A stretch of 64,000 bases of DNA from Nematostella vectensis (GCF_932526225.1 NC_064045.1:14688442-14752441); one strand, 5' to 3'. Shown: positions 49,078 to 61,825, numbered from the stretch's first letter. Notes: generated by a model from the letters alone, not told the origin. Numbers and translations: made by a program.

Positions 49078-50441
49078 TGGGTGCTAAAATATGAATTTGG
49101 CCACAGCTTGCAAATAATCTTTGATGATGCTCTATCTACATGACGTGTGAATAACACCACCAAAAGATCCTATTCATAGCTTTTAAAAAAAAATAGTTTT
49201 CAGGGCAAATGCAATAGCAAGTGTATGACCGCAAGGTTAATTGGGTATTAGTGATGCAAGCAGCTATAAGTGCATTTTCGAAGACCCAGCGTACCAAGCG
49301 GGCTCTGTCAAAGGTCCACAGAAAGACTCGGGTGTTAGGTACACACGCAATCATCCGGGAACATCACACATTTAGGCGGGAAAATAAGTTACACGCGCAC
49401 GGCGTTGTGTGACTTTGCGGCCGAAGAACGAAAGCGCCGGATCCTCGAGCATGTATTGATTTGTTCATAACACATACTTCCTTTCGGTCGTAAGACTGAC
49501 ATTCAATCAGGAGGAATAAGTGCATGTCCATATCAAAGGCACGTTCCAGTTTGGAACTTGAAAACACGACGAGAAATGGGGGATGTTCGCTTGGAAATAG
49601 AGATGCATTAATGTGGATATGATTAAATAAGTTTATTCTTAGTAATATGAATATCAATAAATCGTACAGTGTTTATTACATTCTATATATTTACATAACT
49701 ACAACTTTTTATTATTTATAAAAACGGTAATTCTCTATCTTTTTTATTTTTCTTGTTCTAGTGCAAAGATTCTCATGTATGTTACTTAAATTTATTGCAT
49801 CAAATAAATAGGTAAATATAAAATACACGCAAACACACTTCAATTGACTTGAGGGCTATACGTGCTACCGTGGCCAACTTGATAATTTTGTTAAGCCAAT
49901 AAGAATGCGTGCTGCTGTTTGATTGACAGTGCTAGAGCAAACTGAACGGAATCCTACGTTACAGGTTACAGGGTCAATCTTGATCTATTTAAAATCATTT
50001 GCGTTCTAACGTTGCGTTCTAACAAATAGGTTTGCTACATCTTTAATAAAAAGAGAATGACGAGACCACCCACACCTTTGTTATCATTGCATTCAGACAG
50101 GAATTTCAAAATCAATATAAAAAGAAAGTTTTATACTTAATAAACCAAATTAAATAAAAATATTGCTAAAGCTTCTTTAAACCGATAGAAATTGACAAAT
50201 TATCCTGCCCGATATTTTGCTAGGATCATAACAAAATGGCGGTTGACAGACTTTAAGCTTCAGTTTTCCTCTGCGCACCACTCACAAAGGTAACCCGCGG
50301 TTTTTAGCCGGCCGCCCAAGATAAGGGGCAAGTAATTAACTTGCCTTGCTTTGCCTTACTTGCTCTCTTCTCTTACGATAGTTGAATGTTCTATGTACAC
50401 ATGTTCAAAGTTTTTCATGACGATGTTTAAATAGTTTTGTT
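49078..50441. other. Intergenic between convergent CHMP6 and homeobox genes
   Basis: This holds the 3' flanks of both genes and no recognised gene. An ATGGCGG core occurs at 50236-50242 without an obvious gene start nearby. The segment at 49200-49440 is GC-richer with open frames on both strands that match nothing I know. Confidence 0.5.
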
Positions 50442-53400
50442 TTAGTCGTCCTCCTTATCGCTTCCTGTGGTTTTCATTTTACCGTGGTCCTGGCAATCGT
50501 AAGTCGATAATTCCTCGTAACACTCTCGTGCCTCGCCAAAGCAGTCGGACGTGTTCGTGTGATATTCGGAATTCTTCGGGCTATAATCGGAAGCGGTCGG
50601 GCTAAAATAATCCCCTTCGTTCTGCCCTCTGTAAGTGGATGATTGGCAGCCAGATCGATTTCGCTTGGATTTAGCGCGCCGATTTTGAAACCACACCTAT
50701 AGAAAGATAGAGGGGTAGAGGCTCAGCTCTTTAATTTAACCACAGGGATCCCGTGCCACAGATATCCATAGCCACAGGGTACCCGTACTCTTGAATCTCT
50801 CTTTCTATCTAAGCACAGGGGTCCCGTAGAAAGAGGGAACCGTACCACAGGGCACCCGTACCTGTACTCTTGAATCTCTCAGGCCCAGACGGACAGCGAG
50901 AGCTTTCTCATACAGGCACGTGGGGTAGGGGTTGATGGCAAAAGCGCTTTCTAACTTTCTATCTAACCACAGGGGTCCCGTAGAAAGAGGGAACCGTACC
51001 ACAGGGCACCCGTACCTGTACTCTTGAATCTCTCAGGCCCAGACGGACAGCGAGAGCTTTCTCATACAGGCACGTGGGGTAGGGGTTGATGGCAAAAGCG
51101 CTTTCTAACTTTCTATCTAACCACAGGGGTCCCGTAGAAAGAGGGAACCGTACCACAGGGCACCCGTACCTGTACTCTTGAATCTCTCAGGCCCAGACGG
51201 ACAGCGAGAGCTTTCTCATACAGGCACGTGGGGTAGGGGTTGATGGCAAAAGCGCTTTCTAACTTTCTATCTAACCACAGGGGTCCCGTAGAAAGAGGGA
51301 ACCGTACCACAGGGCACCCGTACCTGTACTCTTGAATCTCTCAGGCCCAGACGGACAGCGAGAGCTTTCTTATGCAGGCTCGTGGGGTAGGGGTTGATGG
51401 AAAAAGCGCTTTCCAACTCTTCTATCTGCCAGCGCTTGTAGGTAGTTCGATTACGACGGCCCGATTTTTCTGCAAAGAAGACATCTGGAAAAGGAAAAAA
51501 AAAACTAGAATTACAGAGAATAGGGCGGAACCCCTCGGTTGAGGCGGGGCCGTCCCTACTTTTGTGGCGTTTTAAGCCTGAAAACGTTGTTCTTAAATTT
51601 CCCTCAATAAAAATCATCGAAAAACTAAAAGAGAACTACACAATCGATCAAAAGTAAAAATATTTCGAAACGTTAACATTAAAAGATTATTCTTAGAAAT
51701 TGGTAACTTTTCTTACATGAAATTCCATCTTATATAAAGTTTCTTATTTAAATCAATTGAGAGTGTAGTCGATTGACTTAGACTGGCGCTTATCAATATT
51801 TAGTCGATTTTATATGAACTGGACATTATACTACAACAATGATTCTCTGTTGAGCGCTTTACACTAAAGTCTGTATGGTAATAATGTGTTGTGCGGAACT
51901 TGACGGGTTAATTTGATAAACGCAAATATAACAAAAACAAGAAAACGCGCAATCTCTCATATGATAGGATACTGATGTACACCCCATAACAAACTAAACA
52001 CTCCATCTTTGTGCACATGAGAAAAAAAAAGACTTTATTTTTACGGCCGGGAAAATGCTAACTAATAGTTTCGTGTTTCGCCCGAAAAGTTGACTTTTCT
52101 ACGGTTTACAGATTAGCTTGTTTTTTCAATGACTTTACGGTCAAATCGTCCGCAATCCGGCGAAACGCACTTCATTTTTTTATAAACTTCAAAATGTAAA
52201 AAGCAAACCTCGAGATCCTACAACAAATACAGCTTTTTTGAATGTAAACTTCCTATTTGGTTGCCTAACGATGAGCAGTAATAGACGTGGAATGAGAAAT
52301 ATGCAGACTTAAACCATTATAATCCTTGCATTATGATCCTATTGTCACAAGACAAAAGTCAATAGATATCATCAAATGGGTGTTAAATGCCAATGGCATT
52401 CACACAAGCGGCATACGAGTTACCGCGAGCTCCGTATTATCCGTTAACGCCCGCATTTGAATGCTGTAAAAAACACGCTAAGTTTACATTTGAGCCCAGC
52501 TATGTTTAGACTGCGTTTTGCAGATCACGCGGGAAGAGTAAAGAAAGACTTGTAGGTATGTGATTCAGCTGGGCTGGTGTTATTTGTATGTTGGCATACG
52601 CCACAAGGTGTGTTAACCACCAAGAGACAACTTGTTCTTTCCCGAGAGTGACAGGGTATGGCTTCGTTTGGTTAGCAAGTAGACCTCTGTTCATGCATAA
52701 TATCCGGAATAATGTCATAATTAGCCTCCTCATTCATTGGCAGTGAAATTAGTGCTATACGTTGAAAGAAGATTAATGTGTTTTTGATTATGAATTTTTG
52801 TCTCTCGTATACTAAGCTGTTCCTTTAGAGGGACTTTTTAGATGAATTTTTCAGCTTGTTTGATATGCGAAAATATCCAAAAGGATAATAAACCCGACTT
52901 TAGAAATATATATTGGAAGATTGACGGCGTGAAAGAGAAATCTGGTAAAATTAAATTATTGCAGATCTTGCGGGAAATATGTAGTAACAGAACCTAAATT
53001 GAAAATATGTTTTTTTTTTTTTTAAAGTTCCTCTTGTCTCTGTCGGACTGTTAAATTGCCCCTCCCTTCTCATTCTTGGCTTGTTTTTATTCCTGTTTAT
53101 TTCACAAACACAAGTAAAAGTTTCCTGCAAACAAACCGTCCCACCTGCCTTGCTAGATATATACTTTTGTGGATTCACGACTGATTGATCCTTCTTTGCG
53201 TTCAAAAGCCGCGTTTTTGCAGTTCTTTGTTAATTCGATTTAAAAAGACTCTTAAATGGAAATAGCAATAATTCGATTCGAAAGGGATACAGTAGTATGA
53301 TAACCATTTAGCAACTATCCTATGTTATTATTGTATTTGAAATTTCAGTCGTTCCTTGAGAGGGCTTTTTAAGGCTTATTTCTACTAGGATAATCAGCGG

Positions 53401-56400
53401 AAAACTAGAAGGAAGATGAGACGTAGATGCCGACTGCGTGACCAAGCGGAGAAGGAAAGACAGAATAGTCCTTATTTCCTTTTCCCCTTGCGTCGTCTTC
53501 GAGCGTAATTCCCCAACGACTCTGTCATTTTCTTCATACGTCTCCTTCTAGGGCCGGAATACACTAACAGGGTGTCAAAGGGTATTTTTGTGAAATGAGA
53601 TTTGGCCATTTTTCACCCTACGAGAAACGTGAAATCGTCCATGTTGGCGTCCTTGAAACGTGATTTAACGATTTAAAAGGCCATTTTTGCAGTCCTTGAA
53701 ACGTGAAAAGCCATTTTGCCCGGTCCGTGAAAATCATTAGTACTATTGCTACACTTTTTAGTGCAGCAAAACGGTTTCCATAACACAACTTTCGTTGCAT
53801 GCCGTGATTGGGTGTCTTTATTTTGCCATTTGTTGTTTAGCGACAGAGAAAGAATAAAAAAAAAAAATTAAAAAAAGTTGCATTTGGCACAAATTCTGGA
53901 CGCGGGTGGCGACAAAAAACGACATTTTTGTGTTATTTGTTATTCTTAACAAATTTAAGTTTTTTCTATTTAAAAACTACAAAAAATTATCCTTTGTTGT
54001 GGTGTTTGCAAGCTTGTAATATCTAGACGGTTGGAGAGACAGCTAGAGACAAAAGCGTTGTCCAATGTATTCACAGATAATGTTTAGATCTAGGACGAGA
54101 ATACTATGCAAACATATAAATGGTCAGAAAGATTATGATCTCGAGAAGTCTTTCTATTTGTTTTTCCACATTAGGAAATTCGAAAAGAACGTTATTCAAG
54201 TCTCTTTATCAATTTCACACAAAAAAGTTCTCCCCCTGCTATTCTTTCTTTTCTATATCATGTTCGAGAAATGCGCAGGTTAAAACAATAGTTCGATACT
54301 TTGCCGTCTGCAAAGAAAAATAATAATTTCGATCAAACCAAGGAGCTTATGCGTCTTTGAGATCTAGAGGTCATACAGAGTCAATTTGCGCGTGTCAACA
54401 GATGCCGATTTTTGTCCTGCCACGATTTGTCGCTAGAGGATTTGAAACAAAAGACTGGACCAACATGGGCATGTGAACAGATATCTACACAAAAATATTT
54501 CTAACTTTATCCTCATCCCTCTCCCATCCCCACCCCAAATATTGACGAGCTTTTGCTCTTTCACAAACAACGTTTTCGCACTTGCTTTTAAGTCGATTTA
54601 GCAAGGACACTTAAATGAAAATATCAGTTTTATCCTTACAACGAACTAGACACCGGCGGGGTGTCCACTATAAAGCTAAATCTGGGTGGCCTCTGAAGAG
54701 GTTTATAATCACGAACGAATCCCTTATTTGAGCAGTGGTTAATTCGTATACATACACCGCGAGGCGGTTACAATAGCGCGAATAATACAATGAGCTGTGA
54801 GTGTCAATTCGCCCTTGGCCCAGTTCATAAAGTAGAACCCATGCCTTCGAGAATGGCTTGTTTGCGCAGCTATCGCATACGGGCAAAACTTTGCATAAAC
54901 ACTACAGGTGCACAAATACACGGAGCGAGTTACGAGTTTTTAAGCCGATTAGATGTTGTTTGGCGAAAAGAAAAGAACAAAAATAAGAAAATTGTTATAA
55001 ATTCCATCGAAAAATCGAATATAATACGGAATAACAACTGAACAACTGAACGATATTGTTGTAATAAAAAGAGGAAAAACGGGTGTTAATGGCATTTGCA
55101 ATGGCGTCAAAGGTTTTAATTTGGTTTGATAAATGCGAATTGAATGTTGATCTCTTAAATGCGGTACTTATCTCTGGGTTTTCTTGTTAGAACATCATTT
55201 TCACTGGAAAATTGAAATGCAATAGGTTTTAATAAATGTAGCTGCTCAAAACAAATTAAACCAAAAATATCATAGTTCTTCCGTGGATAGAATGCACGCG
55301 CGTATAAGGGTGGTGTGTTTACATGCCATGACTGTGCTTTTTGTTCCTTATACAAAGAGCAAACTAAAAATCACATAGAAATACACTGCTTTAAGGCTAG
55401 ACAATAAAACCTCGCTTACAGTTTATCTTTTTTTATTTCGAGGAACCAGCTTAATTCCTAAGTGTGCACTCTTGTAGCGGGTCATGACCAAAGTGTGTAA
55501 AGAAACGTGCTGCAGTCTTCAGAGAAGCTTTGATAAGCTACTTTTTTGTGCATAACTATTTGTAGCTTTGTTTCGGTCCTTATTTGTCTCTCTCCTTAGT
55601 GTTGTTATTCTCTTGCCTGGGCCTCTGTGACATTAGAGATTGTAAAAGTACTTTTGGATTTATTTGGGTTTTGCTTTTAACCTTTAAAATTGTTGTGTGT
55701 TTGTCTGCTCTTCCTGGGGAAAATACCCTCCTACGACTCAAGAAAGCCAGCTTAATTTGTTTTAAAATTGATCTTTTCCTGTTTGCCTGTTCACATTGTG
55801 AAACTTGCTTTGGAAACTAATCGTTTTTATATTACCAATTTCATAATTTAACGGATGGGAGTGTTCTACAGCGCACGCTTTTAAGAATATAGGGTGCTTT
55901 GTCTCGGAGAATAATATTTGGAATTTGAAGAGTAAATCTTTATGCCATGAAAGTTTTACCCTGGTAACGCCTTTCTTCTCTTATACATCATTATTTCTGG
56001 ATTAACAACATCAAACTTTGATGAATACCTAATTAACATGTAAAGCAACCGGCTGCTCCCGTAGACTCTAGCCCGATTTACTCGGCGAAATTAATAAAAG
56101 CGTATTTACAAAATGGCAATAAAAATTCTAATTAAATGACACGCAAAACGCTTAGATTTTCTAAGCTTGTGTAAAAAAAATGAAGTTCTCTCAACTGTGT
56201 GAGAGCGATTGTTTGCTAAGTGAGAAAAATGAATGTTTAAGCCAGCACCACTGCTTGCTCTAAAAAGTATCAAACGGGAATGAATGACATATTTAAAAAA
56301 TTGCAAATCAGTTAGCCTTTTTTCCATTCATTTTAGTTTTGTCTACGTTGAATTCTTGGTGTCGTTGCCCATAATCATTTACTAAAATTTGTTACTTGCT

Positions 56401-56892
56401 AATATTGCAAATAAAAGATTATTAAGTATCCAAAAAACAAGTTCCGCTAAGTCCGAAATGACACTTAAAGTACTAGCAGATCTTCTTTATATGCGCCATA
56501 TAAAGGCAAGTCTTAGAATTTAAGAAAATAAAGAGAAAAACTGTTATTTAAAACAGAAGAGGAACACCTTTTCTTTGAAAAACACATTTTCCGCTTTGTT
56601 ACTAATGATTTTTCTAGGCCCTTCTGCAGCAACATTTTGCTGACACGATAACTTTTCATTTCTCTTAGGAAATTTGTCCTGTTATTGACAACATACCATC
56701 TTTTCCGCCTTCGCCTTCGCCCATCTCCTCGCGGTAATCCGCCATTTGCCGGGGTAGATTGGGGTCGCAATAGCACTCACATGTGCACCTAGGATAAGCA
56801 AGGACAGGCCGCGCGAACCTCAGATGCTCTGGCGCCATCACAACACGATAAGGATGAGGGTAATAAATTCGAGGCTGGCCGTAAAGCTCCAT
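50442..56892 (-). CDS. Homeobox transcription factor, PRD-class-like, 3 exons, 203 aa
   Basis: A homeodomain DNA-binding protein, expected in the nucleus. Exons: 56697-56892, 51324-51484, 50442-50696, with intron phases 1 and 0. Exon 1 is Tyr/Pro-rich (MELYGQPRIYYPHPYR). The homeodomain starts GRRNRTTYKRWQIEELESAF and ends RVQ|VWFQNRRAKSKR; L16, F20, W48, F49, N51 and R53 are present and residue 50 is Gln. The intron between homeodomain residues 46 and 47 is typical of the PRD class. No paired domain is visible. The tail is Ser/Tyr/acidic and ends GSDKEDD. Closest subfamily is unclear. Intron 1 is 5.2 kb; intron 2 contains three extra partial copies of exon 2. Confidence 0.88.
50730..51400. 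repeat. 154 bp tandem repeat that copies the 3' part and donor of the homeobox exon
   Basis: Three near-identical units end at donors matching the true exon 2 donor (51324) at steps of 154 bases (about 51170, 51016 and 50862), plus a ragged partial unit near 50737-50800. Each encodes LESAFAINPYPTCLYEKALA and the rest of the homeodomain to residue 46, then GTACGGG. The copies share differences from the real exon (for example SINPYPTSLHKK in the exon, AINPYPTCLYEK in copies), so they expanded among themselves after the first duplication. They lack the N-terminal arm. Confidence 0.92.
51485..56696 (-). other. Intron 1 of the homeobox gene, no internal gene recognised
   Basis: About 5.2 kb of mostly AT-rich, unique-looking sequence. 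I saw no conserved exon, RNA gene or tandem array. Short frames such as 54668-55041 overlap on opposite strands and match nothing known. It may contain enhancers, but nothing in the sequence shows this directly. Confidence 0.5.
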
Positions 56893-57313
56893 TCCGGTAC
56901 TCTAATGGGAGTTAAGTGGTACTAGATTACTCGGCCTTCAGTGGTGTCGAATTCTAATGTGTGTGGATCATTAGGTGGTGGCACATACCGGCCAAGGCCC
57001 CTGCCGATCTGGCGCGGGGATTTGTGGGAAAACGTAGGTTTGTTTACTCTCCAATGCTGCGTCATCAGTTGCGGATCTAGTCTGCGCATGCGCATAAGTC
57101 TAAAATTCTTTCATCAATCAAACGTGTAACCAAGAGAGCCATTTAATATGAACAAGAGACCATGATACATCATGGTACATCATGAAACATCATGAAATAA
57201 TATTTCATGTAAATATTATTTACGAAAACAAATCACCCTGGGAATTTGAGCATGTTTTGTCGTGCGTGACGGTTTGCTTTTAAGCAGTCAATCTATGAAA
57301 TTTTTATGGCCCA
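56893..57313. promoter_or_regulatory. Upstream flank of the homeobox gene
   Basis: This is the 5' flank of the minus-strand homeobox gene. Bases 57150-57205 hold short palindromic CATGATACATCATG-type repeats. No core promoter motif was recognised. Confidence 0.4.
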
Positions 57314-58117
57314 GGTGGAACTTATTGCAATAGAATTTCTTTCAGCGGATTTTGAACAAGTGATACAACCTAGTTAACATGCTAAAAGTCCCCAAAAATC
57401 CCTTTGGTGGAACATCTTGAAATATGATTTTTCCATTTCGGAGCAAAACCACGGGGTACCCGCGTCGGTAAAACGGAAAAATAATAAAATACACGCCTTA
57501 ATCAGTACATTTGAAAGACCATTGGTCAAATTTGATTAAATACCCAGTTGTGTCTTGAGTAATTTTTGTCCAATGACCTTTGAAATTTTCTGATTCAATT
57601 CAAATAAATTTTTCGGAGCAAAACCACAGGGCTCCCGCGTCGTTAAAACGGAAAAAAATATACACGTCTCAATCAGTACATTGAAAAGGCCAATGGTCAA
57701 AGTTGATTAAAGACAACGTTTGGATATCGAAACAAAGCAAATTGCCCCTGTTTAATATCTTTTTTCCAAAATTTCTGTATTCCAAAAACCACAGGGTACC
57801 CACGTCGAAAACATTAAACAAATTTATTTGAATTGAATCAGAAAATTTCAAAGGTCATTGGACAAAAATTACTCAAGACACAACTGGGTATTTAATCAAA
57901 TTTGACCAATGGTCTTTCAAATGTACTGATTAAGGCGTGTATTTTATTATTTTTCCGTTTTACCGACGCGGGTACCCCGTGGTTTTGCTCCGAAATGGAA
58001 AAATCAAATTTCAGGATGTTCCACAAAAGGGATTTTCGGGGACATTTAGTATGTTAACTAGGTTGTATCACTTGTTCAAAATCCGTTGCGAGAAATTCTA
58101 TTGCAATTAGTTCCACC
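57314..58117. mobile_element. Foldback element with ~298 bp inverted arms
   Basis: Bases 57314-57611 and 57820-58117 are near-perfect reverse complements; both contain the AACCACGGGGTACCCGCGTC segment in opposite senses. The spacer (57612-57819) holds a more diverged third arm-like stretch (AACCACAGGGCTCCCGCGTC). No protein is encoded. It adjoins the 14 bp array to its right. Confidence 0.85.
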
Positions 58118-58145
58118 CGAAACCACAGATTGACTGGACTACTTT

Positions 58146-59128
58146 GTAGTACCAATCTTGAAGTACCAATCTTGAAGTACCAATCTTGAAGTAACAATCT
58201 TGAAGTACCAATCTTAAAGTACCAATCTTGAAGTACCAATCTTGTAGTAACAATCTTGTGGTACCAATCTTGAAGTACCAATCTTGAAGTACCAATCTTG
58301 AAGTACCAATCTTGTAGTAACAATCTTGTGGTACCAATCTTGAAGTACCAATCTTGAAGTACCAATCTTGAAGTACCAATCTTGAAGTACCAATCTTGTA
58401 GTACCAATCTTGTAGTACCAATCTTGAAGTACCAATCTTGTAGTAACAATCTTGTGGTACCAATCTTGAAGTACCAATCTTGAAGTACCAATCTTGAAGT
58501 ACCAATCTTGTAGTAACAATCTTGTAGTACCAATCTTGTAGTAACAATCTTGTGGTACCAATCTTGAAGTACCAATCTTGTGGTACCAATCTTGTAGTAC
58601 CAATCTTGTAGTACCAATCTTGTAGTACCAATCTTGTAGTAACAATCTTGAAGTACCAATCTTGTAGTACCAATCTTGTAGTAACAATCTTGTGGTACCA
58701 ATCTTGAAGTACCAATCTTGTAGTAACAATCTTGTGGTACCAATCTTGAAGTACCAATCTTGAAGTACCAATCTTGTAGTAACAATCTTGTAGTACCAAT
58801 CTTGAAGTACCAATCTTGTAGTAACAATCTTGAAGTACCAATCTTGTAGTAACAATCTTGTGGTACCAATCTTGTAGTAACAATCTTGAAGTACCAATCT
58901 TGTAGTACCAATCTTGTAGTACCAATCTTGAAGTACCAATCTTGTAGTAACAATCTTGTAGTAACAATCTTGTGGTACCAATCTTGAAGTACCAATCTTG
59001 TAGTAACAATCTTGTGGTACCAATCTTGAAGTACCAATCTTGAAGTACCAATCTTGTAGTAACAATCTTGTAGTAACAATCTTGTGGTACCAATCTTGTA
59101 GTAACAATCTTGTAGTACCAATCTTGTA
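58146..59128. repeat. 14 bp minisatellite, ~70 copies, with a few unit variants
   Basis: The unit is GTACCAATCTTGAA with variation at only a few sites: C or A at base 4, and AA, TA or TG at the end. Variants are mixed in partly recurring orders. The minus strand is open in all three frames, giving ~355-residue LQDWYFKIGTSRLV repeats that are array artefacts. Confidence 0.95.
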
Positions 59129-59330
59129 ATGAAAACAAAACGGTCGTGCTCGTCGAGAATTTTAGCGTAAACATTGCAGGAATTTGTGTTTACTACGACT
59201 TAGCTGGCCGCCATCTTGAAAAAAAGGGCCAGACCCTTTCAGAATACCACAGGTTCCCCGCACCCTGCCCCAGGGCATTTAAAAAAATAAGTATGTATCT
59301 ACGGTGCATCTACTCACTCTCCAAAGCTTT
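59129..59330. other. Short unique spacer with an ATGGCGG-type core
   Basis: Between two tandem arrays lies about 200 bases of unique sequence. AAGATGGCGG on the minus strand (59208-59217) resembles the YY1-like cores at promoters elsewhere in the window. No gene start was identified beside it. Confidence 0.45.
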
Positions 59331-60740
59331 AGGAGAACCTATGGGACCCCCTTGGCCTTAATCGCTATCTACTCACTCGCCAAAGCTTAGGGAGAACCTA
59401 TGAAACCCTTGGCCTAACTCGCCATCTACTCACTCGCCAAAGCTGAGGAAGAACCTATAAAACCCTTGGCCTAACTCGCTATCTACTCACTCGCCAAAGC
59501 TGATGGAGAACCTATGAAACCCTTGGCCTAACTCGCCACATACTCACTCGCCAGAGCTGATGGAGAACCTATGAAACCCTTGGCCTAACTCGCTATCTAC
59601 TCACTCGCCAAAGCTGATAGAGAACCTATGAAACCCTTGGCCTAACTTGCCATCTACTCACTCGCCAAAGCTGATGGAGAACCTATGAAACCCTTGGCCT
59701 AACTCGCTGTCTACTCACTCGCCAAGGCTGATGGAGAACCTATTAAACCCTTGGCCTAACTTGCTATCTACTCACTCGCCAAAGCTGATGGAGAACCTAT
59801 GAAACCCTTGGCCTAACTCGCTATTTACTCACTCGCCAAAGCTGATGGAGAACCTATGAAACCCTTGGCCTAACTCGCTATCTACTCACTCGCCAAAGCT
59901 GATGGAGAACCTATGAAACCCTTGGCCTAACTCGCTATCTTCTCACTCGCCAAAGCTGATGGAGAACCTATGAAACCCTTGGCCTAACTCGCTATCTACT
60001 CACTCGCCAAAGCTTAGGGAGAACCTATGAAACCCTTGGCCTAACTCGCTATCTACTCACTCGCCAAAGCTGATTGAGAACCTATGAAACCCTTGGCCTA
60101 ACTCGCCATCTACTCACTCGCCAAAGCTGATGGAGAACCTATGAAACCATTGACCTAACTCGCCATCTACTCACTCGCCAAAGCTGATGGAGAACCTATG
60201 AAACCCTTGGCCTAACTCGCCATCTACTCACTCGCCAAAGCTGATGGAGAACCTATAAAACCCTTGGCCTAACTCGCCATCTACTCACTCGCCAAAGCTT
60301 AGGAAGAACCTATGAAACCCTTGGCCTAACTCGCCATCTAATCACTCGCCAAAGCTGATGGAGAACATATGAAACCCTTGGCCTAACTCGCCATCTACTC
60401 ACTCGCCAAAGCTGATGGAGAACCTATGAAACCCTTGGCCTAACTCGCCATCTACTCACTCGCCAAAGCTGAGGAAGAACCTATGAAACCCTTGGCCTAA
60501 CTCGCTATCTACTCACTTGCCAAAGCTGATGGAGAACCTATGAAACCCTTGGCCTAACTCGTCATCTACTCACTCGCCAAAGCTGATGGAGAACCTATGA
60601 AACCCTTGGCCTAACTTGCCATCTACTCACTCGCCAAAGCTGAGGAAGAACCTATGGGACCCTTGGCCTAACTCGCTATCTACTCACTCGCCAAAGCTGA
60701 GGAAGAACCTATGGGACCCCCTTGGCATAACTCGCTGTAG
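59331..60740. repeat. 57 bp minisatellite, ~24 copies
   Basis: Units with CATCTACTCACTCGCCAAAG, GGAGAACCTATGAAACCC and TTGGCCTAACTCG recur every 57 bases with scattered substitutions. Outer units carry GGGACCC in place of GAAACCC, as if the ends are older. Confidence 0.95.
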
Positions 60741-61487
60741 CGTTGATACACCACAGGCGACCCAAATGCCGCCAAAAGGGTCTTGTGTTGTTGTTGTTGA
60801 GTGTGTGTGAATGAGAATGGCGAAGAGTCACCAAGGAATGTGTGTCGCCAAGAATGAAGGCTCAAGAGTCGTAAGTTTATTTTCCGTTAGATTTTTATAT
60901 TGAGCTATTGATTGTGATTATGTATTTTGTTTACGTTTAGTTTCTGGTTTTGGGCCATTTTTACTGGTTTTCATTGAATATCTCGAAAAATACGAGAAAC
61001 TAGGCTTCGTAGCACGCTTACCCCCGGCTGCCCCCACCCGTTTCACGATGCTAAGCACTGGAGGTCGTGACAGAATCGTGTTTCGAATAAAACGCCGCAG
61101 CGTGAGACCTTAAGGTCTTGTTTCCAAATTGGTTAAAAAGCTAGTTTATCTTGTAGCCAGGCATCAACTTTGGGTGGGTAGACAAAATAACAGCTCTCAG
61201 AAACAAGTAGTTTCCATGGAAACCGGTTGCAAATTTCTCATACATTTACTGTATTTTCACGATTTCCGAAAAAGGGCAGTTTATTAGTATTGCAAGAATA
61301 TTTCTGGCATGTTGGTTATTATAGTTGACAAGGAGATTGTCAAAGCATATTTACATGTTGTCGCTATACGCGTGTTTTTCTGTTCGGACCTTTTAGCATC
61401 AGAGGAGGGTGGACACGGGTGCGCGGGGCACGATGGGAAAAATATAGATTTTCACTCATTTGCTGAGCAGGGGTCAAAACGTTTTTT
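60741..61487. other. Unique spacer, no gene recognised
   Basis: No conserved frame or RNA gene was seen. A 71-codon plus-strand frame at 61309-61524 runs into the following array and has no recognisable domain. Confidence 0.45.
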
Positions 61488-61772
61488 ACCACTGGTGACA
61501 ACCACTGGTGACAGCCACTCGTGACAACCACTCATGACAACCACTCATGACAACCACTTGTTACAACCACTGGTGACAACCACTGGTGACAACCACTCGT
61601 GACAACCACTGATGACAACCACTCGTGACAACCACTCATGACAACCACTCATGACAACCACTCGTGACAACCACTCGTGACAACCACTGATGACAACCAC
61701 TCGTGACAACCACTGATGACAACCACTCGTGACAACCACTTGTGACAAAACCACTCGAGACAACCACTCGTG
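61488..61772. repeat. 13 bp minisatellite (CCACTCGTGACAA), ~21 copies
   Basis: The unit CCACTCGTGACAA varies mostly at TCGT/TGGT/TCAT/TGAT. The same 13 bases occur inside each unit of the 144 bp array at 62095-63408, suggesting a common origin. Confidence 0.92.
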
Positions 61773-61825
61773 AAGAACACAAGCGTCTTGAAAACTTTTC
61801 GTAACAATAATTAACGTTGATAAGT

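Noticed and set aside
50805-51310. Three separate 65-residue homeobox-like genes
   Set aside because: Their apparent starts are GTG, not ATG, and each is a partial exon copy ending at a splice donor; better explained as tandem exon duplication.
58054-59174. ~355-residue repeat proteins in all three minus frames
   Set aside because: Artefact of a 14 bp stop-free array; all frames give the same peptide.
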